DNA of 10,390 nt from positions 1-10,390 of the forward strand of contig JBDRHL010000188.1 of the NCBI GenBank assembly GCA_043816955.1. Direction: 5' to 3'. Of the stretch, positions 1 to 6,708 are shown one piece after another. How positions within the stretch are numbered: position 1 is the first letter of the stretch; each line of letters begins with the position of its first letter. The position numbers and the translations under genes are program-made. The notes below the pieces were generated by a model. That model saw nothing but the letters and a program-made list of their open reading frames with translations, did no database searches and was not told where the DNA came from. Source of the DNA: JBDRHL01 sp043816955 (GTDB taxonomy: Bacteria > Planctomycetota > Phycisphaerae > Sedimentisphaerales > CAYZTY01).

Positions 1-86
1 GCTATCAACAGTTGTGGATGTTGGAAGCAAAGCTGAAAGAGTTAGCTGAAGAAGAAAGAATTGACGGAAACTCAAGGGTAGCGTAA
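1..86 (+). CDS. C-terminal end of an unidentified protein (partial)
   Basis: Reading from base 3, an open frame gives 27 codons and ends in TAA at 84-86. The peptide is rich in Glu, Lys and Leu (LEAKLKELAEEERID) and looks like the end of a helical or coiled-coil segment. The other two plus frames hit stops within the first 50 bases, so this frame is the likely coding one. The next gene starts 10 bases after this stop, so the two are probably co-transcribed and may be functional partners. Nothing in the visible residues identifies a family, and the start lies outside the window. Confidence 0.55.
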   Translation, partial: YQQLWMLEAKLKELAEEERIDGNSRVA

Positions 87-96
87 ACTATGATAA

Positions 97-2445
97 ATGG
101 AGTGGCCATTCAAACCTCCAACTACGATCGGGACAACGTCACGGCAACTATTGATTACTGCTTCAAACCTTTCCTCTTTCTTTATAGCAGGTATTATTAT
201 AATTCTCTACCATTTAATGGTAGAACCAAGGAGGAATAAAAAAGCCAAATTTAAAAATAAAAACTTAAAACGTGATAATATTTTAAACGATCCCCAAAAG
301 ATTATAGGTTGGGTTAGTACTGAAATTCCAATCAACGATGAGACCGAGGATTTGTTTAATCACAAACACATCGCAAAAAAAATCAGAGAACTAATTGGCA
401 AAGGGAATAATAAAAATATTGGGATAATTGGAGGATATGGAAGTGGTAAAAGTAGTATTATAAATTTAATTATCTCAGGAAAGACCAAGGAAGAGATATT
501 CTGTAAAATCGAAGGGTGGGGATTCAAAGAAAATACGGCTATCGAACACATTCTGCAGTTAATTATTGAGGATTTAAAGCTTCATTTTGATTGTCTTTCA
601 ATTTCAAATCTTCCAAAGCAGTACCATGAAGCAATGAACAAAAGCAGCAATAATATACTTCCTATCCTTGGTTGCTTTTTTCAAAGGACTCGAAACCCAA
701 TAAATATATTAGAAAAAATTGACTCGATTCTTGAGTGTGTAAATAAAAAACTTATTATAGTTCTTGAAGATATTGATAGGAATATTAATGATGCGGTTTT
801 TTATAATGAAATAGCATCATTCTTGAATGTAACTAAAAATTTCAAACGCATCTCTTTCATCATAGCTATTGGTCCCCAAAATAATCTGGACTTAATCTTA
901 ACAAGGTTGTGTGAGCACAATGAATACATACAGCGAATTGATAACAAGGAAGTTATTTCTGTAGGTAATATTTTGACAGATTACTGGCACAATCTTTGGC
1001 CAAGTGACATAATAATTCATGGGCGTGAAAACGTTATACATTTTCTTGGTTTTCCCAGAAATGACCAAGAAGAGCTTGTCTTCCAAATATCAGGACGCCA
1101 AAGACCTATTGATTATATCAGTCAGCTATTAGCCACTCCGAGAAAGTTAAAGTCAGCCATGAGAGAGGTTGATATGCTATGGCAACAGTTGCATGGGGAA
1201 ATTGATTTTAGGTCTTTTTTACTGGCTACAATCTTAAGAGCTGTTGCACCGGAAGCATACAAATTTATAAATGAAAAAATACAAGCATTAAGGGATTTAA
1301 GCAATAGGAATCCATCTAATTCAAGGGACAAATTAGAGGAAGGCAGCAAAGCATTAATGGCAGACTGGGAACAGGCTGTAAGGAATGTATCATGGCATGT
1401 TGAATCTGCAAGAAAGATCATATGTATTTTATTCCCTATATTTAGGAGGATGCCGCAGGATGATGCGATTAGTTTCTTAATTGATGAAAAAACGATACAA
1501 GGATTTATAGATGACTCTATAACTGATTACTGGAAGAGAATCAATATTGGGAGATTACTGCCAGATGAAACAGGCGACCAGGTAATTTTAAAGGCAATTG
1601 AAGGTTGGAGAAAAGATCATTCACAAGAATTCTATATCCATAATGGAAAATGTTTAACTTTATCAAATGCGATTTTTAACGTGGATGGCTTAGATGGTAA
1701 ATTTGAAAAGTTTGGTTTTTTATTGGAAGGCAAAGAAATTCGTGAATTAGCTTCAGAGTTATTTGAAAAAGCCTTGAGGAAAGAAGGTAATGAAGCAGAA
1801 CAGGAATTATGCCCTGGCTTTGCTAACTTATGGAGATTGTCTCTTAAAAAGAACTATTCAGGACATAAAGATTGGCTTGTAAATGAGATCGAAAAAGCAT
1901 TGGACGTTAGTTTGCATTTTTCTCATGATTTATATTATTTTTGGAGATATCAACATGATTACGACATCAAAGCGAAAACGCCAACACCGGAATTGAGAAG
2001 AGAACTTGTCGAAACCTTCCGAAAGAAATTTGAAGGAAAATCAGAAAATCTCGTATCTATTCTCAGCCAAAGAAATCCTTGGGGACTGTGCCACATAGTA
2101 TATTTAGAAAGAGAACAAGATTCAGAAGAATGGGGATGGTTGGGGCAAGAGTTGCTTGAGGCAGCAACTATAAACACAAAATTAATGGTAAGTTATATAG
2201 CATGTTTGGTTTCTAGCAGCAAACTTGTTCATAGCCCGGACCCTGAAGTAGGTAGATATTATGATGTCAGCATTCAAGTCGAAATAATCAATAAAATATT
2301 TGGAGCTAAAATTAAAACCGTGATGCAGTTGTTAAGCAAGGAATTCGAATACCCGGAGCTAGTTGATAATTATAAGCATGCACAGACAAAAGCAGTAATA
2401 CATGGTGTAAGGGAAGAAGCAAGGGAGTGGTTAAAGGCGAAATGA
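97..2445 (+). CDS. Membrane-anchored KAP/YobI-like P-loop NTPase
   Basis: This is a 782-residue P-loop NTPase. Seen in the sequence: one hydrophobic segment at about residues 27-43 followed by a basic stretch (PRRNKKAKFK), suggesting a short outer tail, one membrane helix and a cytoplasmic body; a Walker A motif GGYGSGKS at 112-119; a Walker B strand LIIVLEDIDR at about 219-228; a strand KRISFIIAIG near 250; and TPRKLKSAMRE at about 347-357, like the arginine-bearing 'NPR-IKR' helix of KAP NTPases. Residues about 390-782 look helical and soluble with no domain I recognise. KAP-type NTPases are known from membrane-associated signalling and from accessory and anti-phage loci; a defence role here is inference. 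The ATG at 97 keeps the membrane helix but has only a weak, distant AAGGG upstream, so coupling to the preceding gene is likely. It is visibly AT-rich (17 of 60 G/C at 361-420, against 36 of 60 at 5041-5100 in leuS), which suggests transfer. Confidence 0.75.
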   Translation: MEWPFKPPTTIGTTSRQLLITASNLSSFFIAGIIIILYHLMVEPRRNKKAKFKNKNLKRDNILNDPQKIIGWVSTEIPINDETEDLFNHKHIAKKIRELIGKGNNKNIGIIGGYGSGKSSIINLIISGKTKEEIFCKIEGWGFKENTAIEHILQLIIEDLKLHFDCLSISNLPKQYHEAMNKSSNNILPILGCFFQRTRNPINILEKIDSILECVNKKLIIVLEDIDRNINDAVFYNEIASFLNVTKNFKRISFIIAIGPQNNLDLILTRLCEHNEYIQRIDNKEVISVGNILTDYWHNLWPSDIIIHGRENVIHFLGFPRNDQEELVFQISGRQRPIDYISQLLATPRKLKSAMREVDMLWQQLHGEIDFRSFLLATILRAVAPEAYKFINEKIQALRDLSNRNPSNSRDKLEEGSKALMADWEQAVRNVSWHVESARKIICILFPIFRRMPQDDAISFLIDEKTIQGFIDDSITDYWKRINIGRLLPDETGDQVILKAIEGWRKDHSQEFYIHNGKCLTLSNAIFNVDGLDGKFEKFGFLLEGKEIRELASELFEKALRKEGNEAEQELCPGFANLWRLSLKKNYSGHKDWLVNEIEKALDVSLHFSHDLYYFWRYQHDYDIKAKTPTPELRRELVETFRKKFEGKSENLVSILSQRNPWGLCHIVYLEREQDSEEWGWLGQELLEAATINTKLMVSYIACLVSSSKLVHSPDPEVGRYYDVSIQVEIINKIFGAKIKTVMQLLSKEFEYPELVDNYKHAQTKAVIHGVREEAREWLKAK

Positions 2446-2449
2446 ATAA

Positions 2450-2470
2450 CCCTGCGGCAAGACCGCAGGG
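2450..2470. repeat. REP-like hairpin 1
   Basis: A perfect 8-bp inverted repeat, CCCTGCGG and CCGCAGGG, around a 5-base loop CAAGA, starts 4 bases after the NTPase stop codon. It matches the hairpin at 2508-2527 except for one base-pair swap and one extra loop base. No T-run follows, so it is not a textbook intrinsic terminator, though it could protect the mRNA 3' end. Its GC richness contrasts with the AT-rich gene it follows. Confidence 0.75.
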
Positions 2471-2507
2471 TATCAAAAACTTTTATAAGGAAAAATCCGG
2501 TTCTTCA

Positions 2508-2527
2508 CCCTGTGGCAAGCCACAGGG
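2508..2527. repeat. REP-like hairpin 2
   Basis: A perfect 8-bp inverted repeat, CCCTGTGG and CCACAGGG, with loop CAAG. Relative to the copy at 2450-2470, a C-G pair is replaced by T-A in the same stem position, so pairing is kept. The two lie 58 bases apart in the same orientation. They look like members of one dispersed palindromic (REP-type) family; genome-wide copy number cannot be judged from one window. Confidence 0.75.
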
Positions 2528-2727
2528 AATTATTAAATTCAGGCCCTCCTGCTCACTTCGCAACAAAACTTATCTCAGCGCCTTTGCGGGGAAAAATAAT
2601 CCCTACCCTCCACCGTTGCCTTCCCTTTATCGTTTTGGCCATTCGGATTTTGAATTTCGTGTTTGTTTCGGATTTCGTCCTTCGAATTTTTTCGTCTCTC
2701 TCGGTGCTCCTCGCAGATAACCCCCAA

Positions 2728-2792
2728 CCCCAAGTCCCCTGCCTCTTTTTCCCCAATCCAAAATCGCAAATCCAAAATCGTCTGAATCCCCC
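2728..2792. repeat. Tandem direct repeat, copy 1 (65 bases)
   Basis: The unit begins CCCCAAG, passes through a C/T-rich part, then carries ATCCAAAATCGCAAATCC and ends AATCGT(C)TGAATCCCCC. The same order of words recurs from 2796. The C/A-rich composition and the internal ATCCAAAATC repetition point to a slippage-prone intergenic repeat, not coding sequence. Confidence 0.7.
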
Positions 2793-2795
2793 ATC

Positions 2796-2865
2796 CCCCA
2801 AGCCCTTCCTCTTTTCGCCTAATCCAAAATCCAAAATCGCAAATCCAAAATCGTTTGAATCCCCC
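2796..2865. repeat. Tandem direct repeat, copy 2 (70 bases)
   Basis: Second copy of the unit at 2728-2792, three bases downstream of it. It again runs from CCCCAAG through a C/T-rich part to TGAATCCCCC. It is longer mainly because the ATCCAAA word is duplicated once more (ATCCAAAATCCAAAATCG), which fits replication slippage. Its end forms the left arm of the hairpin at 2853-2875. Confidence 0.7.
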
Positions 2866-2875
2866 GGATTCAAAC
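2853..2875. repeat. 10-bp hairpin at the end of the tandem repeat
   Basis: GTTTGAATCC and GGATTCAAAC form a perfect 10-bp stem around a CCC loop. The left arm belongs to repeat copy 2 (copy 1 has GTCTGAATCC at the same place, not followed by a matching arm). No T-run follows. It may be a terminus of a mobile repeat or an RNA structure; the sequence does not decide which. Confidence 0.65.
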
Positions 2876-3215
2876 AATTCCCGCAGGTCCGCAAAATCGT
2901 TACAACCGTTAAACTCGCTATATTTTAACACGAAAAAAATCGAAAAAATGGTACAAAAGCAGTACAAAACCGGATAAGAACTGGGTAAAAAAATGCGCAC
3001 TTTTCGCAAAAAATGACCCAAAAATCCAAAAAAATTCACCCTTTTTCACCACCCAACCCCCAATATCTGCCCAAAAACAAGCATTTCCCCCCTCAAAACC
3101 TCCCCCAAAACCCCAATTCCCGACTAATTTTTCCACATAACTCCCCCCGCGCAAGCCCATTTCTCTCCCCTTTCCCGTGTTTTTATTCGCTTCACTAACC
3201 GCATACAAAATCGGG

Positions 3216-3244
3216 TGGACTTTTGTTGATTATCATTCTATTAT
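3216..3244 (+). promoter_or_regulatory. Candidate sigma70-like promoter for the fmdB-leuS run
   Basis: TGGACT (3216-3221, 4 of 6 to TTGACA), then a 17-base spacer, then TATTAT (3239-3244, 5 of 6 to TATAAT). This would start transcription near 3251 and leave a leader of about 47 bases before the ATG at 3298. It sits at the expected place before the first gene of the plus-strand run. Planctomycete promoters are poorly defined, so this is a pattern match only. A palindrome TTTCCGGAAA (3278-3287) overlaps the ribosome site downstream. Confidence 0.4.
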
Positions 3245-3297
3245 GTAGAGTTCACTTATATTTTTAACAAGTCCGTATTTCCGGAAAGGAAGAATAT

Positions 3298-3519
3298 ATG
3301 CCGATATTCGAGTACAAGTGCAAAAGCTGCGGTAGCCTGACTGAGTTTCTTGAGCTTGCCGGCAGGCCCGGCAAACACATCTGCCAACACTGCGGCAGCA
3401 GTAGCCTTGAAAAACAGTTCTCGACGTTTTCTGCCCGCGTGAAGGCCCCCGCACCGCTGGGCCCCGCAAAATGCCGCGAATGCCCATCCAGCCGGACATG
3501 CCCCAACGCGACAGGATAG
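3298..3519 (+). CDS. FmdB-family small zinc ribbon protein
   Basis: This 73-residue protein starts MPIFEYKCKSCG, the hallmark opening of the FmdB/CxxC_CxxC_SSSS zinc ribbon family. Cys pairs at 8/11 and 29/32 form the expected zinc knuckles, followed by SSSLEK as in the family. Three more Cys lie near the end (59, 62, 68), in CRECPSSRTC; these could bind a second metal, but that is speculation. The family's biochemical role is not well established; FmdB was named as a putative regulator of the formamidase/amidase genes, and zinc binding is inferred from the Cys pairs. GGAAAGGAAG at 3283-3292 is a good ribosome site for the ATG. leuS begins 31 bases after its stop, so the two are probably in one operon. 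Confidence 0.85.
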   Translation: MPIFEYKCKSCGSLTEFLELAGRPGKHICQHCGSSSLEKQFSTFSARVKAPAPLGPAKCRECPSSRTCPNATG

Positions 3520-3550
3520 GACCTTTCAATTCAGGAGACTCCGGAATAAC

Positions 3551-6109
3551 ATGGAATCCAAAAAAGCCAGCTACGATTTTAGTGTAATTGAAAAGAAATG
3601 GCAGCGGTGCTGGCAGGACAACAAGACCTTCAAGGCCGTTGACTGCGACGCGTCAAAACCCAAGTATTACGTGCTGGACATGTTCCCCTATCCCAGCGGG
3701 CAGGGTCTGCACGTCGGCCATCCGGAAGGATATACCGCCAGTGATATTGTCGCTCGTTACAAGAGGATGAAGGGGTTCAATGTTCTGCACCCTATGGGCT
3801 GGGATGCCTTTGGCCTGCCTGCTGAGCAGCACGCCATCCAGACCGGCACACATCCTGCCAAAACGACCCGGAAAAACGTCGACAACATGCGACGCCAGAT
3901 CAAATCTCTCGGTTTCAGCTACGACTGGGACCGGCAGGTCGATACAACCGACCCCGGCTATTACAAATGGACGCAGTGGATATTCCTGCAGATGTTCAAC
4001 AGCTACTTCGACCAGGCCGACCAGAAGGCAAAGCCTATCGAGCAGTTGCCCATACCACAAGGCCTGAGTGAAGAACAAAAGCGAGAATATATTGATGAGC
4101 ATCGGCTTGCCTATGAGGCAGAGGTAGCTGTAAACTGGTGTCCGGCACTGGGAACGGTTCTTGCCAACGAGGAAGTCCTCGGCGGCCTGAGTGAGCGAGG
4201 AGGCCATCCTGTTTTTCGCAAACCCATGCGACAGTGGATGCTGCGGATCACCAGCTATGCAGAAAGACTCCTGGAAGACCTGGCTGAAGTCGACTGGTCC
4301 GAGTCCATCAAAAAGCTGCAGAGGGACTGGATCGGTAAAAGCACCGGCGCGGAGGTTGATTTCAGGGTTGACGAGCACGATGAGGTTATACGGGTGTTTA
4401 CCACTCGGCCTGACACGCTCTTCGGCGCGACCTATATGGTATTAGCACCTGAACATCCGCTCGTAGATAAAATTACTCGTGAGGACAGAAAAACAGACGT
4501 TCAAAAATATCGCGAAGAAGCTGCTCGAAAAAGTGATCTGGACAGGACCGACCTGGCAAAGGAAAAAACTGGTAAACCGACCGGTGCTTTTGCCATAAAT
4601 CCGGTTAACAACAAAAAAATACCCATCTGGATAAGCGATTATGTGCTCATCAGCTACGGCACCGGTGCGATTATGTCCGTGCCTGCGCATGATGAACGCG
4701 ACTTTGAATTTGCCAAAAAATTTGCACTTGAGATTATACCGGTTGTTGAACCTGACGATGCGGCCCTTGCCGGGCAGGTTAAAAGAGGCCAGGCCTGTTT
4801 CATCGGCGACGGCAGGGCGATTAACAGCGGTGAGTTTAACGGCCTTACAACCGCTGAATTCAAGGAGCGGATAACAGCCCAACTGGAGGAAAAAGGACAC
4901 GGTAAAAAGGCGATAAATTACAAGTTGCGCGACTGGCTGTTCAGCAGGCAGCGATACTGGGGCGAACCTTTCCCTCTGATTCACGCCGACGACGGCCAGG
5001 TGATTCCACTTGCCTGCGAAGAGCTTCCTCTTGGGCTTCCGCAGATGGAAAGCTACGAGCCCAGCGGCAATGGCGACCCTCCTCTTGCCAATGCAGTGGA
5101 CTGGGTCGAACTGACACTACCTGACGGACGCAAGGGCAGGCGTGAGACAAATACGATGCCGCAGTGGGCGGGAAGCTGCTGGTATTATCTGCGATATCTT
5201 GACCCTGCAAATGATAAACGCCCCTGGGACAGCGACAAGGAAGAGTACTGGATGCCTGTCGATCTGTATATCGGCGGCGCTGAACATGCCGTGCTGCATC
5301 TTCTTTATTCGCGGTTCTGGCATAAGGTGCTTTATGATCTGGGTTATGTAACCACCAAAGAACCTTTCAAAAAGCTGGTCAACCAGGGGATGATCCTCGG
5401 TGAAGACAGCCAGAAGATGAGCAAGTCCCGCGGCAACGTTGTCAATCCCGATAAAGTGGTCGCCGATTACGGTGCTGATTCCATGCGTCTTTATGAGATG
5501 TTCATGGGGCCTCTGGAGGCTTCCAAGCCGTGGAATATGCAGGGTGTTGAGGGAGTGCATCGTTTCCTTCAGAAGGCATGGAGGATGGTTGTCGATGAGG
5601 AAACCGGCAGGCTCAGCAGCGCTATCCGGCAGGTGGAACCTGACGAGCAGACATTAAGGCTCCTGCATCAAACGATAAAAAAGGTGGGCAGTGACATTGA
5701 GACATTTGGATTTAATACCGCGATAAGCGCAATGATGATTTTTGTGAATCATCTAAGCAGAACAGACACCCGGCCCATATCGGTAGTGGAGAAGTTTGTT
5801 CTGATCCTGTCACCTTTTGCGCCGCATATTGCCGAAGAACTCTGGGAGAAGCTCGGACACAACAAGAGTCTGGCTTATCAGGGCTGGCCTGAATATAATG
5901 AACAGCTTGTGAAAGAAAAAGAAGTTGAGCTTGCCGTGCAGGTCAACGGCAGGGTTCGCAGCCATATAGTCGTCCAGGCCGACGCCGACGAAGAAGTCAT
6001 CAAAGAAAAAGCCTTTTTGATCGACAGGATTCAAACAGAAATAGCCGGCAGGAAAATAAAAAAGGTCGTTGTGATAAAATCACGCCTGGTCAACATAGTT
6101 GTGGGATAG
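3551..6109 (+). CDS. leuS: Leucyl-tRNA synthetase
   Basis: This class Ia aminoacyl-tRNA synthetase charges tRNA-Leu with leucine in the cytoplasm. It has 852 residues, normal for the bacterial enzyme, and appears complete. Seen in the sequence: the HIGH-type motif HVGH at 54-57 after YPSGQGL; the CP1 editing domain with TTRPDTLFG (from 284) and VPAHDERD (about 377-384), which holds the conserved editing Asp; the tRNA-Leu enzyme signature MPQWAGSCWYYLRYLDP; KMSKS at 622-626; and an anticodon-binding and C-terminal part ending SRLVNIVVG. After VNWCPALGTVLANEE the segment reads SERGGHP rather than carrying the zinc-binding Cys pairs of the E. coli type, as in Bacillus-type LeuRS. AGGAG at 3533-3537 precedes the ATG with a rather long 13-base spacing. 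The stop lies 4 bases before the next start, suggesting translational coupling. Confidence 0.97.
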   Translation: MESKKASYDFSVIEKKWQRCWQDNKTFKAVDCDASKPKYYVLDMFPYPSGQGLHVGHPEGYTASDIVARYKRMKGFNVLHPMGWDAFGLPAEQHAIQTGTHPAKTTRKNVDNMRRQIKSLGFSYDWDRQVDTTDPGYYKWTQWIFLQMFNSYFDQADQKAKPIEQLPIPQGLSEEQKREYIDEHRLAYEAEVAVNWCPALGTVLANEEVLGGLSERGGHPVFRKPMRQWMLRITSYAERLLEDLAEVDWSESIKKLQRDWIGKSTGAEVDFRVDEHDEVIRVFTTRPDTLFGATYMVLAPEHPLVDKITREDRKTDVQKYREEAARKSDLDRTDLAKEKTGKPTGAFAINPVNNKKIPIWISDYVLISYGTGAIMSVPAHDERDFEFAKKFALEIIPVVEPDDAALAGQVKRGQACFIGDGRAINSGEFNGLTTAEFKERITAQLEEKGHGKKAINYKLRDWLFSRQRYWGEPFPLIHADDGQVIPLACEELPLGLPQMESYEPSGNGDPPLANAVDWVELTLPDGRKGRRETNTMPQWAGSCWYYLRYLDPANDKRPWDSDKEEYWMPVDLYIGGAEHAVLHLLYSRFWHKVLYDLGYVTTKEPFKKLVNQGMILGEDSQKMSKSRGNVVNPDKVVADYGADSMRLYEMFMGPLEASKPWNMQGVEGVHRFLQKAWRMVVDEETGRLSSAIRQVEPDEQTLRLLHQTIKKVGSDIETFGFNTAISAMMIFVNHLSRTDTRPISVVEKFVLILSPFAPHIAEELWEKLGHNKSLAYQGWPEYNEQLVKEKEVELAVQVNGRVRSHIVVQADADEEVIKEKAFLIDRIQTEIAGRKIKKVVVIKSRLVNIVVG

Positions 6110-6113
6110 AAGT

Positions 6114-6677
6114 ATGTTTACGGAAATTGAAGCAAAGCTTAAGGTCGAATCCTTCGAGGAGGTCGTTTCGAAGCTGGAGGAAAACAACGGTCTGTTTGAG
6201 GCCGAGCAGCTTCAGAATGATCATTATTTCGATGACCATGACAGGACGCTGACAAAAACGGATAATTGTCTTCGGATCAGGCAGCAGGTCTCACAGGGCC
6301 GGGAAACTATTTTTCTGACTTACAAAGGCCCAAAGGCAGCGACGTCATTGAAGCAGCGTGACGAGATTCAAATCAAAATCGATGATTTCGAAGCGGGGAT
6401 GAAGATGCTTGAGTCCCTGGGATATGAAAGGGTTCTTTTCTTTCAGAAGAGGCGTCAGCTCTGGCTTCTTGGGCCGTGCAGGGTTTCACTCGATGAGCTG
6501 CCTGTTATCGGGACGTTTGTCGAGATAGAAGGGCCCGGCGAGGAGGAAATCCATGTTGTTCAGGGCCGTCTCGGATTGTCCGGCGCGAGCCACATCGCCA
6601 AAAGCTATGCGGAAATGATATGTGAGGCAGCCTCTCTTGAGGGCCTCGGATTGACAGAGTTTTATATTGAACCCTAG
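6114..6677 (+). CDS. CYTH-domain (class IV adenylate cyclase/CyaB-like) protein
   Basis: This 187-residue protein is a single CYTH domain, the triphosphate-tunnel fold that binds a triphosphate substrate and divalent metal. The ATG at 6114 is chosen because it puts the diagnostic ExExK motif (E4-I-E6-A-K8) at the very N-terminus; an in-frame TTG at 6099 would overlap the leuS stop. Other tunnel residues are recognisable: R54/R56 in LRIRQ, K71 in YKGP, R82 and E84 in QRDEI, K112-R114 in QKRRQLW, D127 in DELP, and E137/E139 in VEIEGP. Family members include class IV adenylate cyclases, thiamine triphosphatases and inorganic triphosphatases; the LDELP and VEIEGP pattern is most like CyaB-type sequences, but the substrate cannot be read from the sequence. 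It is 4 bases from leuS and 31 from the lipid kinase, inside the same run. Confidence 0.88.
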   Translation: MFTEIEAKLKVESFEEVVSKLEENNGLFEAEQLQNDHYFDDHDRTLTKTDNCLRIRQQVSQGRETIFLTYKGPKAATSLKQRDEIQIKIDDFEAGMKMLESLGYERVLFFQKRRQLWLLGPCRVSLDELPVIGTFVEIEGPGEEEIHVVQGRLGLSGASHIAKSYAEMICEAASLEGLGLTEFYIEP

Positions 6678-6708
6678 CCGGGTATATTGCTTCTGAGGCT
6701 GTTATGCC

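Larger units (their letters stand above)
2446..3297. other. Long repeat-rich spacer without a credible gene
   Basis: About 850 bases between the AT-rich NTPase gene and the fmdB-leuS operon. In order it holds two GC-rich hairpins (2450-2470, 2508-2527), a stretch with three copies of TTCGRATTT (2642, 2667, 2681), a tandem pair of 65/70-base repeats (2728-2865), a 10-bp hairpin (2853-2875), an A-rich stretch with two GTACAAAA words 11 bases apart (2951, 2962), a C-rich tract nearly lacking G (3016-3148), and a promoter candidate for the next gene. Open frames crossing it (for example 2427-2720, 2512-2928 and 3013-3198 on plus, 2553-3039 on minus) translate to low-complexity Pro/Phe/Ser- or Gly/Phe/Arg-rich peptides from the repeats, without ribosome sites or recognisable domains. 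I see no protein gene here and could not recognise an RNA gene. Confidence 0.7.

Noticed and set aside
207..235. 17-base near-palindrome (CTACCATT/AATGGTAG) followed by AAGGAGGA
   Set aside because: It is inside the NTPase gene, and no start codon lies at a useful distance after the Shine-Dalgarno-like word, so an internal start is unlikely.
90..239. 49-codon frame from an ATG at 90, better spaced from AAGGG than the ATG at 97
   Set aside because: It overlaps the NTPase start in another frame and has an ordinary stop with no recognisable content; the NTPase frame gives a sensible membrane helix.
2728..2865. Possible CRISPR array
   Set aside because: Only two adjacent repeat copies with a three-base gap, no spacers of uniform length and no cas genes in the window.
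3087..3111. Three-tetrad G-quadruplex on the minus strand
   Set aside because: Only three G-runs of at least four lie close together, with a GG between; at best a two-tetrad or long-loop form, so it is kept only as part of the skew finding.
2427..3208. Open frames on both strands across the spacer (up to 154 codons)
   Set aside because: Their peptides are low-complexity translations of the tandem repeats and C-rich tract, and several overlap each other; no ribosome sites or domains.
3653..5560. Several open frames of 90-241 codons on the minus strand
   Set aside because: They lie opposite leuS and arise from its codon pattern; no domain or ribosome site supports them.
6099..6113. Upstream TTG start for the CYTH gene
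   Set aside because: It would add five residues before the ExExK motif that normally sits at the N-terminus, and it overlaps the leuS stop; ATG at 6114 fits better.
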